Positions 15,491 to 25,308 of a stretch of DNA of 64,000 nt are shown here, piece after piece. Within the stretch, counting starts at the first letter, position 1. Each line of letters starts with the position of its first letter. The stretch spans positions 1 through 64,000 of the forward strand of contig JAURFW010000006.1 in the NCBI GenBank assembly GCA_030834125.1, given 5' to 3'. The notes below the pieces were generated by a model. That model was not told where the DNA came from. It did no database searches and saw nothing but the letters and a program-made list of their open reading frames with translations. The DNA comes from Bacteroidota bacterium. Its GTDB lineage: Bacteria; Bacteroidota; Bacteroidia; NS11-12g; UBA955. The translations under genes were made by a program, and so were the position numbers.

Positions 15491-17140
15491 ATGTTCACTA
15501 GTTGGATAATTGAAAAGAACCAACCCACAAATTCAAGTATTGCGTTAATCTTAAAAACTCCGAAAAAATGGAATTCAAACGGTTGGACAGCGGGTCAGTT
15601 TATCTCAATTCAAGTAAATTATGGTAAATCTCAAATTACAAGAAACTATTCTGTAATTGAAGCGGATAACGATAGGATAAAAATATGTATTAAAATAATT
15701 GAAGGTGGACAATTTTCTTCTTGGTTGCGTGTTGCACAATTGAATGAAAAAGTCAAGATTAGTGAAGCAATGGGTGATTTCATACTTCCCAAAAAGCTTC
15801 CTCAAAAAATCAATTTTATTGCCGCGGGGAGTGGAATAACACCAATATTATCGATGATACTTAGTTTGCGATATAAACAAATTACACCAGATTCAATTCA
15901 AGTTATTTACGCAAACCGGAGTCCGAGTGAAGCAATTTATTTACAGGAATTAAAGAATTTATCTGCAGAATTAGGCATTAAAGCATTATTATTTTTTGAA
16001 TTAGATCCATTGGAAAAATCGCAACAGGGAATTTTGACTAATAAAGTTTGTGATCAATTGGTAAAAGCATCGGATCACAATACCTGTTGGTTTGTTTGCG
16101 GACCAAATATTATTTATAATAATTTAGTAAGGTCTTTTGAACACTACAACTTAGATAAAAATAACTTACATACCGAATCATTTAAAACAGAACCACAAAA
16201 GGGTTTTTCTGGAAAGTTTAATTTTCAGGATGCCGGTAAAAATTCTATATTAGATGTTCGAGAAAATGAAACAATTTTAGATGCCATAATTCGTTCGGGG
16301 GAGAACGTTAATTTTCAATGTAAAGCCGGTATTTGTGGTTCATGTATATTGAAGTTAGAGGATGGTTTATTGATAAATTATCGTGGCGGAATTATTCAAT
16401 CTGGTGAAAGGTTTTTATCATGTCAATGTGGCTTGGATAAAACTGGGTATGCTTCAATAACAAATAATACCAGAAAAGTTAAAAGTAGAAATTTTTGGAT
16501 TCGAGTTGCTGCGATGATAGCTGCATTGTTAGTAATAGGAATTAATTTCTCCAATAATGGCGAATTAAAAATGATTGGTTCTTATAACATTGGACATGAG
16601 GATTTAAAATGTGAAGACTGCCATAGAGAATCTGATGGAACTATAAGACAGCAAATTCAACATAATACAAAAACTTTTTTGGGATTGCATGGATCAAAAA
16701 AATATTTAGACATAAAGTTTAAAGCAGTAACAAATGAAATTTGTGAAAGCTGTCATAATCGTCCAAATGATTTACATCCGATTTCAAGATTTAAAGAAAT
16801 TAGGTTTTCTAAAGAACGTGAAACAATGGGAGTTCATGAATGTAAGTCTTGTCATGGTGAACACACAGGTAAGAGAGTTGCTAATATTAAAAATGATTTT
16901 TGTAAGAGTTGCCATTCTAATACAATCGTAAAAAATGACCCTATTCCAGTAACGCATAAATATTTATTTGAAAATAAAAAATGGAATACCTGTATGCAAT
17001 GTCATGATTTTCATGGTAATCATAAATATGTTATTCCCCAAAAAATGAGGGATACATTTTCAAAAGAAAAGGTAAATGATTACTTAAATGGAAAAACACA
17101 ATTATATTCAAAAAAGAAGTTTTACAACTCCACGAAGTAA
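15491..17140 (+). CDS. Flavin reductase / 2Fe-2S ferredoxin / pentaheme cytochrome c fusion
   Basis: Three redox modules lie in one 549-residue chain. Residues 1-235 are an FNR-type reductase: FAD motif RNYSV (51-55), NAD(P) motif AGSGITPILSM (112-122) and CGP (203-205). Residues 240-325 are a plant-type 2Fe-2S ferredoxin with Cys277, 282 and 285 in CKAGICGSC and a fourth Cys at 311 or 313 (SCQC). One membrane helix follows (about 335-353). The C-terminal part then has five CxxCH heme sites: CEDCH 374, CESCH 418, CKSCH 451, CKSCH 471 and CMQCH 501. The reductase order resembles PaaE-like reductases. The natural reading is NAD(P)H to FAD to Fe-S in the cytoplasm and on through the membrane to periplasmic hemes. 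It heads a tight operon with a porin-like barrel and two more probable heme proteins. I know no named family with this full fusion. Confidence 0.85.
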   Translation: MFTSWIIEKNQPTNSSIALILKTPKKWNSNGWTAGQFISIQVNYGKSQITRNYSVIEADNDRIKICIKIIEGGQFSSWLRVAQLNEKVKISEAMGDFILPKKLPQKINFIAAGSGITPILSMILSLRYKQITPDSIQVIYANRSPSEAIYLQELKNLSAELGIKALLFFELDPLEKSQQGILTNKVCDQLVKASDHNTCWFVCGPNIIYNNLVRSFEHYNLDKNNLHTESFKTEPQKGFSGKFNFQDAGKNSILDVRENETILDAIIRSGENVNFQCKAGICGSCILKLEDGLLINYRGGIIQSGERFLSCQCGLDKTGYASITNNTRKVKSRNFWIRVAAMIAALLVIGINFSNNGELKMIGSYNIGHEDLKCEDCHRESDGTIRQQIQHNTKTFLGLHGSKKYLDIKFKAVTNEICESCHNRPNDLHPISRFKEIRFSKERETMGVHECKSCHGEHTGKRVANIKNDFCKSCHSNTIVKNDPIPVTHKYLFENKKWNTCMQCHDFHGNHKYVIPQKMRDTFSKEKVNDYLNGKTQLYSKKKFYNSTK

Positions 17141-17147
17141 TAAAAAT

Positions 17148-18374
17148 ATGCAGAGAAAGATCATTTTAGTATTTATTTTATTCTTGAAAATTAATTTTTT
17201 AGTTTCTCAAATTAATATTGGAGCCGAGATAAGACCTAGAACTGAATTTCGAGGCGGGTACAAATCACCGATTGAGTCTGTGAAAAATATGGTTATTTTA
17301 ACAGATCAACGAACTAGACTTTCATTTGGTTATAAAGAATCTGATTTAGAACTTAAAATTACAATGCAGGATGTCCGAATTTGGGGAGCTTTACCTACAG
17401 TTGGAGCAAATGGTTCATCATTAGGCGTTACGGATGCCTGGTTAAAATATCAATTTAAATCAAACGCAAATGTGAAAATTGGTCGACAAGAAATTAGTTT
17501 GGATAATGAGAGAATTTTTGGAGCATTAAATTGGGCTCAAGCCGGAAGATTTCATGATGCGATTTGTTTGAATCTGTTTAAAAAGGACAGTCTGAATTTG
17601 AACTACCACTTGAATGTATTCGGAACAATAAATCAAAATCAAAATACTCTTGTTGAAGAAAGGTTCACTGTTCAGGGCTCTTATAAATCATTGTTGGGAG
17701 TTCATTATGCATGGGCTATTCCCTCAAAATTAATAAATGGTTCATTATTAGGAGCATCGGTTTTATACCCTACAGCAACAACAGATACACAATCACTGAC
17801 ATGGAATTTAAATACTTATGGGGCTACAGCAAACGTTAAAATGGGAATGGTATTTTTAGGGTTAGAAGGTTATATTCAAAATCGTTCTATTACTTCAAAA
17901 ACAGATTTTTTAGGTGCTTTTTCAGCTCACTATAAGAGTGGTAAGTTAACTTCATTTATTGGGGTTGATTGGTTAAGTAGTAATTTCAACCCAATGTTTG
18001 GTACTAATCATAAATTTTATGGTTTTATGGATTATTATTACGTGGGAAATTCGCATCAAAATAAAGGGCTATTCAATCCATATATACGGTTTGACTTTAC
18101 CGGAAATAAAAGTCAGCTATCTTTTAGGGCGCATCATTTTAGGACCGGGGAATGGAAATCTATCTTAAATAACAATTCAGGTATGGGAGAGGAGATTGAT
18201 TTACTTTGGTCCCGTTCAATAGATAAATCTTTGAAATTTACATTGGGATGGAGCATTATGCGACCAACCTCATTGTTAAAAGAAATTAAAAGAGCAACTC
18301 CATCCTCAGATATTCAAACTTGGGGATTTTTACAACTAACTTACAAGCCAAAATTCAATGAAATTAAACTATAG
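17148..18374 (+). CDS. Outer-membrane porin-like beta-barrel (alginate-export-like)
   Basis: I chose ATG 17148 (408 residues), 7 bases after the previous stop; the track start at 17088 overlaps the fusion gene. A signal peptide (KIILVFILFLKINFLVSQ) is followed by alternating beta strands to the C-terminus. Stretches such as IGAEIRPRTEFRGGYKSP, DLELKITMQDVRIWG, VKIGRQEISLDNERIFG and LNWAQAGRFHDAI match the alginate-export / DUF1302-like porin group. Such barrels also serve as shells for heme proteins or as substrate pores. Between a multiheme and a monoheme protein, a role as an electron or substrate pore in the outer membrane is plausible but unproven. The end overlaps the next start by 17 bases. 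Confidence 0.8.
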   Translation: MQRKIILVFILFLKINFLVSQINIGAEIRPRTEFRGGYKSPIESVKNMVILTDQRTRLSFGYKESDLELKITMQDVRIWGALPTVGANGSSLGVTDAWLKYQFKSNANVKIGRQEISLDNERIFGALNWAQAGRFHDAICLNLFKKDSLNLNYHLNVFGTINQNQNTLVEERFTVQGSYKSLLGVHYAWAIPSKLINGSLLGASVLYPTATTDTQSLTWNLNTYGATANVKMGMVFLGLEGYIQNRSITSKTDFLGAFSAHYKSGKLTSFIGVDWLSSNFNPMFGTNHKFYGFMDYYYVGNSHQNKGLFNPYIRFDFTGNKSQLSFRAHHFRTGEWKSILNNNSGMGEEIDLLWSRSIDKSLKFTLGWSIMRPTSLLKEIKRATPSSDIQTWGFLQLTYKPKFNEIKL

Positions 18375-19185
18375 ATTAATCATAGTATTGGGTATTTTTA
18401 TTGCACTATTTATATATTTATTTATAACAGCACCACCTTCGTTGGAATCAGATTTAAGTGTTAAAAAAAGATTCGCAATAAACGATATTTTTAAACAATT
18501 AGCTGCTGAAAACGATGTTACTCGTACGCTCTACACCAAGGCTATTGTGGGGGCTGGTTTAAAACAAGGATTGAAATTTGATGAAAACTGGGCCATGGAT
18601 GATGTTCATGCAGGACCATTACCGGCATTATTGTTGAGAGGAATTTCCAATAGCATGTCGCATTCGGATATTGCTATTGATTTATTTTTAGGATCAGATT
18701 TTCCTATTGAATCATCCAATAAATTTAAAGGTATTCAAGCCGAAAAATTTGAGGAAATAAGACTTGATAAACAGGCTAAATTTTTTTACGACGAGGTGTC
18801 GGATAAATATATTGCGATGTTCCCAGATTATGCCTCTGCAATGCCTTGTGTAACGTGCCACAATAATCATAAAAAAAGCGCGAAGAATGATTGGGAACTT
18901 AATGATATCATGGGTGCTACTACTTGGGCATACCCCAAGGATTCATTAAGTACGGATGAAGCACTTAAATTATTGGCTGAATATCGTAAAGGGGTTAAGA
19001 AAACTTATGAAGAGTATTTAAAGAAATTTGATATACAAACAACGGGAAATCCCCAAATTGGTGATAAATGGCCTTCTCAAGGTTTTTTCCTTCCTAATTA
19101 TCAAACCTTCAGTGATTCGGTCGGAAAATTAGTTTCGCCTGTGATTTTAGCTCAATATCTTAAAATTGTTGATGATAAGAAATAA
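18358..19185 (+). CDS. Membrane-anchored monoheme c-type protein (Tll0287/DUF3365-like)
   Basis: This 275-residue protein has an N-terminal anchor helix (YRLIIVLGIFIALFIYLFITA, residues 5-25). The body resembles the Tll0287-like (DUF3365) heme domain, with a single heme site CVTCHNNH and the nearby DWELNDIMGATTWAYP. The C-terminal 80 residues or so (AEYRKGVKKTYEEYLKKF and on) are helical and not recognised. It should sit on the periplasmic side and carry one c-type heme. The start overlaps the porin gene and the stop overlaps the next gene, so expression is coupled. The domain in other bacteria is used as a redox or sensor module; here an electron-carrier role fits better. Confidence 0.78.
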   Translation: MKLNYRLIIVLGIFIALFIYLFITAPPSLESDLSVKKRFAINDIFKQLAAENDVTRTLYTKAIVGAGLKQGLKFDENWAMDDVHAGPLPALLLRGISNSMSHSDIAIDLFLGSDFPIESSNKFKGIQAEKFEEIRLDKQAKFFYDEVSDKYIAMFPDYASAMPCVTCHNNHKKSAKNDWELNDIMGATTWAYPKDSLSTDEALKLLAEYRKGVKKTYEEYLKKFDIQTTGNPQIGDKWPSQGFFLPNYQTFSDSVGKLVSPVILAQYLKIVDDKK

Positions 19186-19663
19186 GCTAATATCAATATT
19201 AACCATTTTTATATGTTTATGTCTTACCGGTTGGTTAATACTGAAAACAAACAATCTTTATTTTGGAAGCTCCTTTGAAAAGTGGCAAGAATTGAAGTAT
19301 GTAAAGAACTGTACCGGAGTAATACTAATGGTAATGATCTTATCGCAATGGATTCTTAGCAGTCTTCGAGTGAACAAAAAACCGGGATATAATAAATGGA
19401 ATTTTTATAGAAAATTACATCTATTAGTTGGCCTTTTAACCTTATTTGTTGCATTTCTACATGCTGTAAATTTTGGTTTTGGAATTTTGTTTTTCCTGAT
19501 GCTTTTTTTTCTGATCAATACAATTATCTCAGCTTTATATGCACTTGGAATTATAAGTCTTGAAAATATAGGAAAATCACTACTACCATTGCATATTATT
19601 TTTTCAACTGTTGTTACGGCATTATCCATTTTTCATTGGTGGATTGTGATGACCTATAATTAA
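19172..19663 (+). CDS. His-rich four-helix membrane protein, probable b-type cytochrome
   Basis: I chose ATG 19172 (163 residues); the track begins at a TTG two codons upstream. Helices are near residues 5-25, 43-60, 77-112 and 128-152. Histidines occur in helix settings that look like heme ligands: FYRKLHLLVG, AFLHAVNFG, LLPLHIIFS and SIFHWWIV, two pairs as in ferric-reductase-like or cytochrome b561-like proteins. Heme binding is inferred, not shown. It is the last gene of the redox operon and may take electrons from quinol or pass them to the periplasmic hemes. A bidirectional terminator follows. Confidence 0.7.
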   Translation: MIRNKLISILTIFICLCLTGWLILKTNNLYFGSSFEKWQELKYVKNCTGVILMVMILSQWILSSLRVNKKPGYNKWNFYRKLHLLVGLLTLFVAFLHAVNFGFGILFFLMLFFLINTIISALYALGIISLENIGKSLLPLHIIFSTVVTALSIFHWWIVMTYN

Positions 19664-19783
19664 AAATATTATCTGTGAGAATATTTTCGAGTAAAGAAAA
19701 TTTTTATATGATTTTAATGGAGTTTAGTTTTTAAGTAATTGTTTATTTCGTGAAGGATTAATAATTCATATTTACTAAAAAAC

Positions 19784-19818
19784 AAAAAAAGATGGCATTT
19801 TTTAATGCCATCTTTTTT
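19784..19818. terminator. Bidirectional terminator between the redox operon and katG
   Basis: GATGGCATT pairs perfectly with AATGCCATC around TTTT. The stem is flanked by seven A and six T, so it works on both strands for the convergent genes. Confidence 0.9.
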
Positions 19819-19850
19819 GTTTCGTAGGTTTTATGAAAATAACAATCAAA

Positions 19851-22193
<2,343 letters not shown>

Positions 22194-22199
22194 TTATTG

Positions 22200-22235
22200 T
22201 TTGGTGTTAATCAAAATTATTACCTTATTTTGATT
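22200..22235. promoter_or_regulatory. Divergent katG/oxyR promoters with 9-9-9 palindrome, likely OxyR operator
   Basis: AATCAAAAT (22209-22217) and ATTTTGATT (22227-22235) form a perfect inverted repeat with a 9-base spacer. Facing katG, the minus strand has TAATTTTG at 22219-22212, a perfect -7 box. Facing oxyR, TTTG at 22200-22203 is followed after 21 bases by TTATTTTG (22225-22232), one mismatch from the -7 pattern. The palindrome thus covers both start regions, as expected for a LysR-type regulator site. OxyR binding itself is inferred. Confidence 0.65.
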
Positions 22236-22275
22236 GATAAAAACGAATATTTAGATAGTAATATTGATACCATCA

Positions 22276-23214
22276 ATGAATATACAACAGATTGAATACG
22301 TATTGGCTGTAAAAGAGTTGGGTAATTTTAGTTCGGCTGCTGAGAAATGTAATATCACCCAATCCACACTAAGTACTATGATTGGAAAGCTTGAAGAACA
22401 AATAGGGATTCAAATTTTCGATAGAAAAACTAAGCCTGTTTCAATTACTAAAGAAGGTGAGGTACTTATACAACAGATGAAAATAATTGCTTTTGAGTTG
22501 GATAGATTTAAAGAAACTACTCAAATGCTGAAGGGGGAGCTAGTTGGTAATTTAAGCATTGGAGTTATACCAACTGTGGCTCCATATTTGCTTCCTGGAT
22601 TTTTAAATGATTTTGCCCGAGAGTTTCCTAAAATGGAGTTTACAGTCTCAGAAATGACCACAGGTCAAATAATTGAATCGTTGAAACGAAGAGAACTCGA
22701 TCTAGGGATATTAGCAACACCCCTTAATCAAAATGAAATAATGGAACTTCCTTTATATAGTGAGTCGTTTGTTTTATACGATTGTAGTGGAGTTAATTAT
22801 TCGTCGGATACTGTAAGCATCTCAGAAATTAATTTTGAGAATCTTTGGCTAATGGAGGAGGGGCATTGTCTAAGCACACAAGTATTAAATATTTGTGATT
22901 TTAAGCATGGTAGCTACAGGAGACATAATTTCAATTTTAGAGCTGGGTCTATTGATAGTTTAATTCGATTTGTTCGAAAAAATAAAGGATTAACCTTGTT
23001 GCCTGAATTAGCAACATTAGAGTTCACTGAAATGGAAAAAGAGAGATTATTTCGTTTGCAAGATCCTGTACCAATTCGGAGTATTGGTATTGTTACCCAC
23101 GAGCATTTTGTAAAAAAAGGTTTGCTTAAGGTAATGCAAGAAAAAATTCAAATAAAAATAGACGAAACACTGAGCATCAATAATGAAGAATTTATAATAA
23201 ATCCTTTAAAATAA
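22276..23214 (+). CDS. oxyR: Peroxide-sensing LysR-type regulator OxyR
   Basis: I chose ATG 22276 (312 residues); the track begins at a TTG four codons upstream. The N-terminal winged helix-turn-helix (residues about 2-60, GNFSSAAEKCNITQSTLSTMIGKLE) is standard LysR. The sensor domain has the OxyR mark: MEEGHCLSTQVLNICDF, with Cys198 and Cys207 nine residues apart, matching Cys199 and Cys208 of E. coli OxyR. The protein should form a disulfide on peroxide and then activate katG, which lies divergent 85 bases away. Both the cysteines and the location make the call firm. Confidence 0.93.
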   Translation: MNIQQIEYVLAVKELGNFSSAAEKCNITQSTLSTMIGKLEEQIGIQIFDRKTKPVSITKEGEVLIQQMKIIAFELDRFKETTQMLKGELVGNLSIGVIPTVAPYLLPGFLNDFAREFPKMEFTVSEMTTGQIIESLKRRELDLGILATPLNQNEIMELPLYSESFVLYDCSGVNYSSDTVSISEINFENLWLMEEGHCLSTQVLNICDFKHGSYRRHNFNFRAGSIDSLIRFVRKNKGLTLLPELATLEFTEMEKERLFRLQDPVPIRSIGIVTHEHFVKKGLLKVMQEKIQIKIDETLSINNEEFIINPLK

Positions 23215-23224
23215 AGTTTTGATA

Positions 23225-23671
23225 TTAGCGGCGAGTTGCTCTGATTTCTTCAGTAATTCTCAGTTCATTTTCCCACTTATCAAAGCCATATTTTAGTTCT
23301 GATTTATTTAAGGACAGAAGTTCATATTCTCTTGCGTCAATCATTGTTTGGAAAATTGAAAAGCGAAGAATATTCTGCTCATATTCGAAATACATAGTGT
23401 CAGTTTCAGTTGAACCACTTGTTTTATTGGTAACAATTAACCTGCCATCTGGGTTAAATGTATAAATGTAATCACCCGGATTGTAATTGTAGTTCTGCGT
23501 TGCAATTGGGTTTAGTGTTGCAGAATCTAGCACTTCTCTCGATTGGCTTAAAATATTCCAAGAATCGTACAAATCGGTTTTGTCTACGTCATTATCATTA
23601 TCATCTTTTTCACAGCTAGTAACTCCCCAAATGGTAATGCCAATTACTAAGGTCCAGAATATTTTCTTCAT
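23225..23671 (-). CDS. Lipocalin-like lipoprotein of unknown role
   Basis: This 148-residue protein has a lipoprotein signal (FWTLVIGITIWGVTSC) with an acidic run just after the Cys (EKDDNDNDVD), a pattern that in Bacteroidota can favour surface export. The rest (DLYDSWNILSQSREVLDS, YIYTFNPDGRLIVTN, RFSIFQTMIDAREYELLSL) is an eight-strand-like lipocalin family layout. On the minus strand a box TAAATTTG lies just upstream (23687-23680). It is convergent with oxyR and follows the photolyase gene by 49 bases, so it may also be read from the photolyase promoter. No ligand can be named. Confidence 0.7.
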   Translation of the reverse strand: MKKIFWTLVIGITIWGVTSCEKDDNDNDVDKTDLYDSWNILSQSREVLDSATLNPIATQNYNYNPGDYIYTFNPDGRLIVTNKTSGSTETDTMYFEYEQNILRFSIFQTMIDAREYELLSLNKSELKYGFDKWENELRITEEIRATRR

Positions 23672-23720
23672 AATTGATGCAAATTTACAGATTCAGAACG
23701 CAACTTTTTGCGGCTGTATT

Positions 23721-25205
23721 CTATGAAAGACGGTTAAGAAAGAAATTCGCCATTTTTTCTATGTGCTCTTTCTTTTCTTCTTTCATTTTATCATAGGTAA
23801 TAACCATCATTCCAGAGCGTGGGTTTCTTTGAAGAAAATTGCGGTGATTATTGATAAATCGCCAGTATAATGAATCCCATATTTGCTCCCATTCGGAATT
23901 AGATTTTTTATAATCGGACATTTTAACAATGTAATTGCTCCCTGAAATGTATGGTTTAGTGGTTATTAAGCCGCCATCTGCAAACTGAGACATTCCATAA
24001 ATATTTGGTACCATGACCCAATCGTAAGCATCTATAAAAAGTTCCATGAACCAACGGTAAACGTCATCGGGATGAAACTCACATAAAAGGAAGAAATTTC
24101 CGAGTACCATTAATCTTTCAATATGGTGACAATATCCTGTTTTCAATACCTTTTTAATAACATTGTCTACTGGTATTATTCCCGTCGTGCCTTGGTAAAA
24201 TGATTTGGGTATGGGTCTTTCAAATCCCCAAAAGTTAGAATTGCGTTGCTTGCTCCCTTCACGGATGTAAACTGCTCTCATAAATTCCCTCCATCCCATA
24301 ATCTGACGAATAAAACCTTCTTTGGAATTTAACGGTACATCACTAGAATGTGCTTCATTAATTAGCGTTTCGGGAGAGAGAAGACCAATGTTAAGTTGCG
24401 GTGTAAGTATTGAGTGATAGGTGAAAATATCATTTGAATTTTGGGTGAATGCATCCTCAAAATCGCCAAATAACTTAAACCTGTTTTCTTTGAAATCTTC
24501 CCAAGCTGCCATACTTTGAAAAGGGTCAGTTGGATAAAATTCATCGGAGGACTTTAGAAAATCTAGCGTTCCAATGTTGTTTGGGAAATGTTTTTCAACA
24601 TATTCTTCTGCTTCAATAACATGTTGATCACGAAACCTAAGGTTCGGTTTTGGAGGAATGTGATTTTTGGGATAAGACTTTCTATTTTCAGCATCAAAAG
24701 TTAGTTTACCACCCACGGGTTTACCATCTTGCATTAGAATATTCCTATTTTTTCTTTGATAGGAATAAAAGTCAGTTTGGAAATAACGCTTTTTTACGTT
24801 GAAATAGGCGTTAAAATCCTTTGCTGTATTTAGAAAATTCGGATTTTGTAGACAGTTAAGTATTAATTTATGTTGGTATGCACTGGAAATAATTTGTTTT
24901 TCTAACCAGTTGTCATCAGTGTTGATGTAGGTTAAAGTTTGAAAATGCTTTTTGATTTCTTTGAATAACTCCTTAACCGATGCTTCCGGCTGATGAAATT
25001 CAATATATCGAACCTCAAATCCAGCATTTGCAAGATGTTGCTGAAATTTTTTCATGCTTGCGCGATGGTATACAAGCTTAATTTTATGAAAATTATATTG
25101 GGTGAAAAACAGTTTGTTTTCAACCAAATAAACTGTTTTTATTTTATTGAAATCTAATACGTTGTAATGTAGCTGATGAGGGAAAATAACAGCGCATTGA
25201 CTCAT
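23721..25205 (-). CDS. Photolyase-related protein of the FeS-BCP/(6-4) family lacking the cluster cysteines
   Basis: This 494-residue protein has the N-terminal antenna-like domain (AVIFPHQLHYNVLDF, KLVYHRASMKKFQQHL) and the C-terminal FAD-binding helical domain of the prokaryotic (6-4) photolyase group. The lesion-site motif HHxxR is intact at 360-364 (YCHHIERLMV), as are WVMVPNIYGMSQFADGG and YIVKMSDY. The four [4Fe-4S] ligands known in PhrB (Cys350, 438, 441, 454) are missing: GIIPVD, then Lys433 and Asn436 in DYKKSN, and no Cys before DSLYW. Loss of all four points to a cluster-free enzyme rather than one mutation. It should use light to repair UV lesions, with altered electron or folding needs. 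Whether (6-4) or other lesions are its target is not settled. Confidence 0.85.
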   Translation of the reverse strand: MSQCAVIFPHQLHYNVLDFNKIKTVYLVENKLFFTQYNFHKIKLVYHRASMKKFQQHLANAGFEVRYIEFHQPEASVKELFKEIKKHFQTLTYINTDDNWLEKQIISSAYQHKLILNCLQNPNFLNTAKDFNAYFNVKKRYFQTDFYSYQRKNRNILMQDGKPVGGKLTFDAENRKSYPKNHIPPKPNLRFRDQHVIEAEEYVEKHFPNNIGTLDFLKSSDEFYPTDPFQSMAAWEDFKENRFKLFGDFEDAFTQNSNDIFTYHSILTPQLNIGLLSPETLINEAHSSDVPLNSKEGFIRQIMGWREFMRAVYIREGSKQRNSNFWGFERPIPKSFYQGTTGIIPVDNVIKKVLKTGYCHHIERLMVLGNFFLLCEFHPDDVYRWFMELFIDAYDWVMVPNIYGMSQFADGGLITTKPYISGSNYIVKMSDYKKSNSEWEQIWDSLYWRFINNHRNFLQRNPRSGMMVITYDKMKEEKKEHIEKMANFFLNRLS

Positions 25206-25308
25206 GTAGATTTAACAAATGTTTAATGACTTAGTTTTTATTTGTCATAAAAAAATTAATTAATCGAATTTCCGAAGAATTAATAATTCAAAATACTTAT
25301 TTCGCAGT

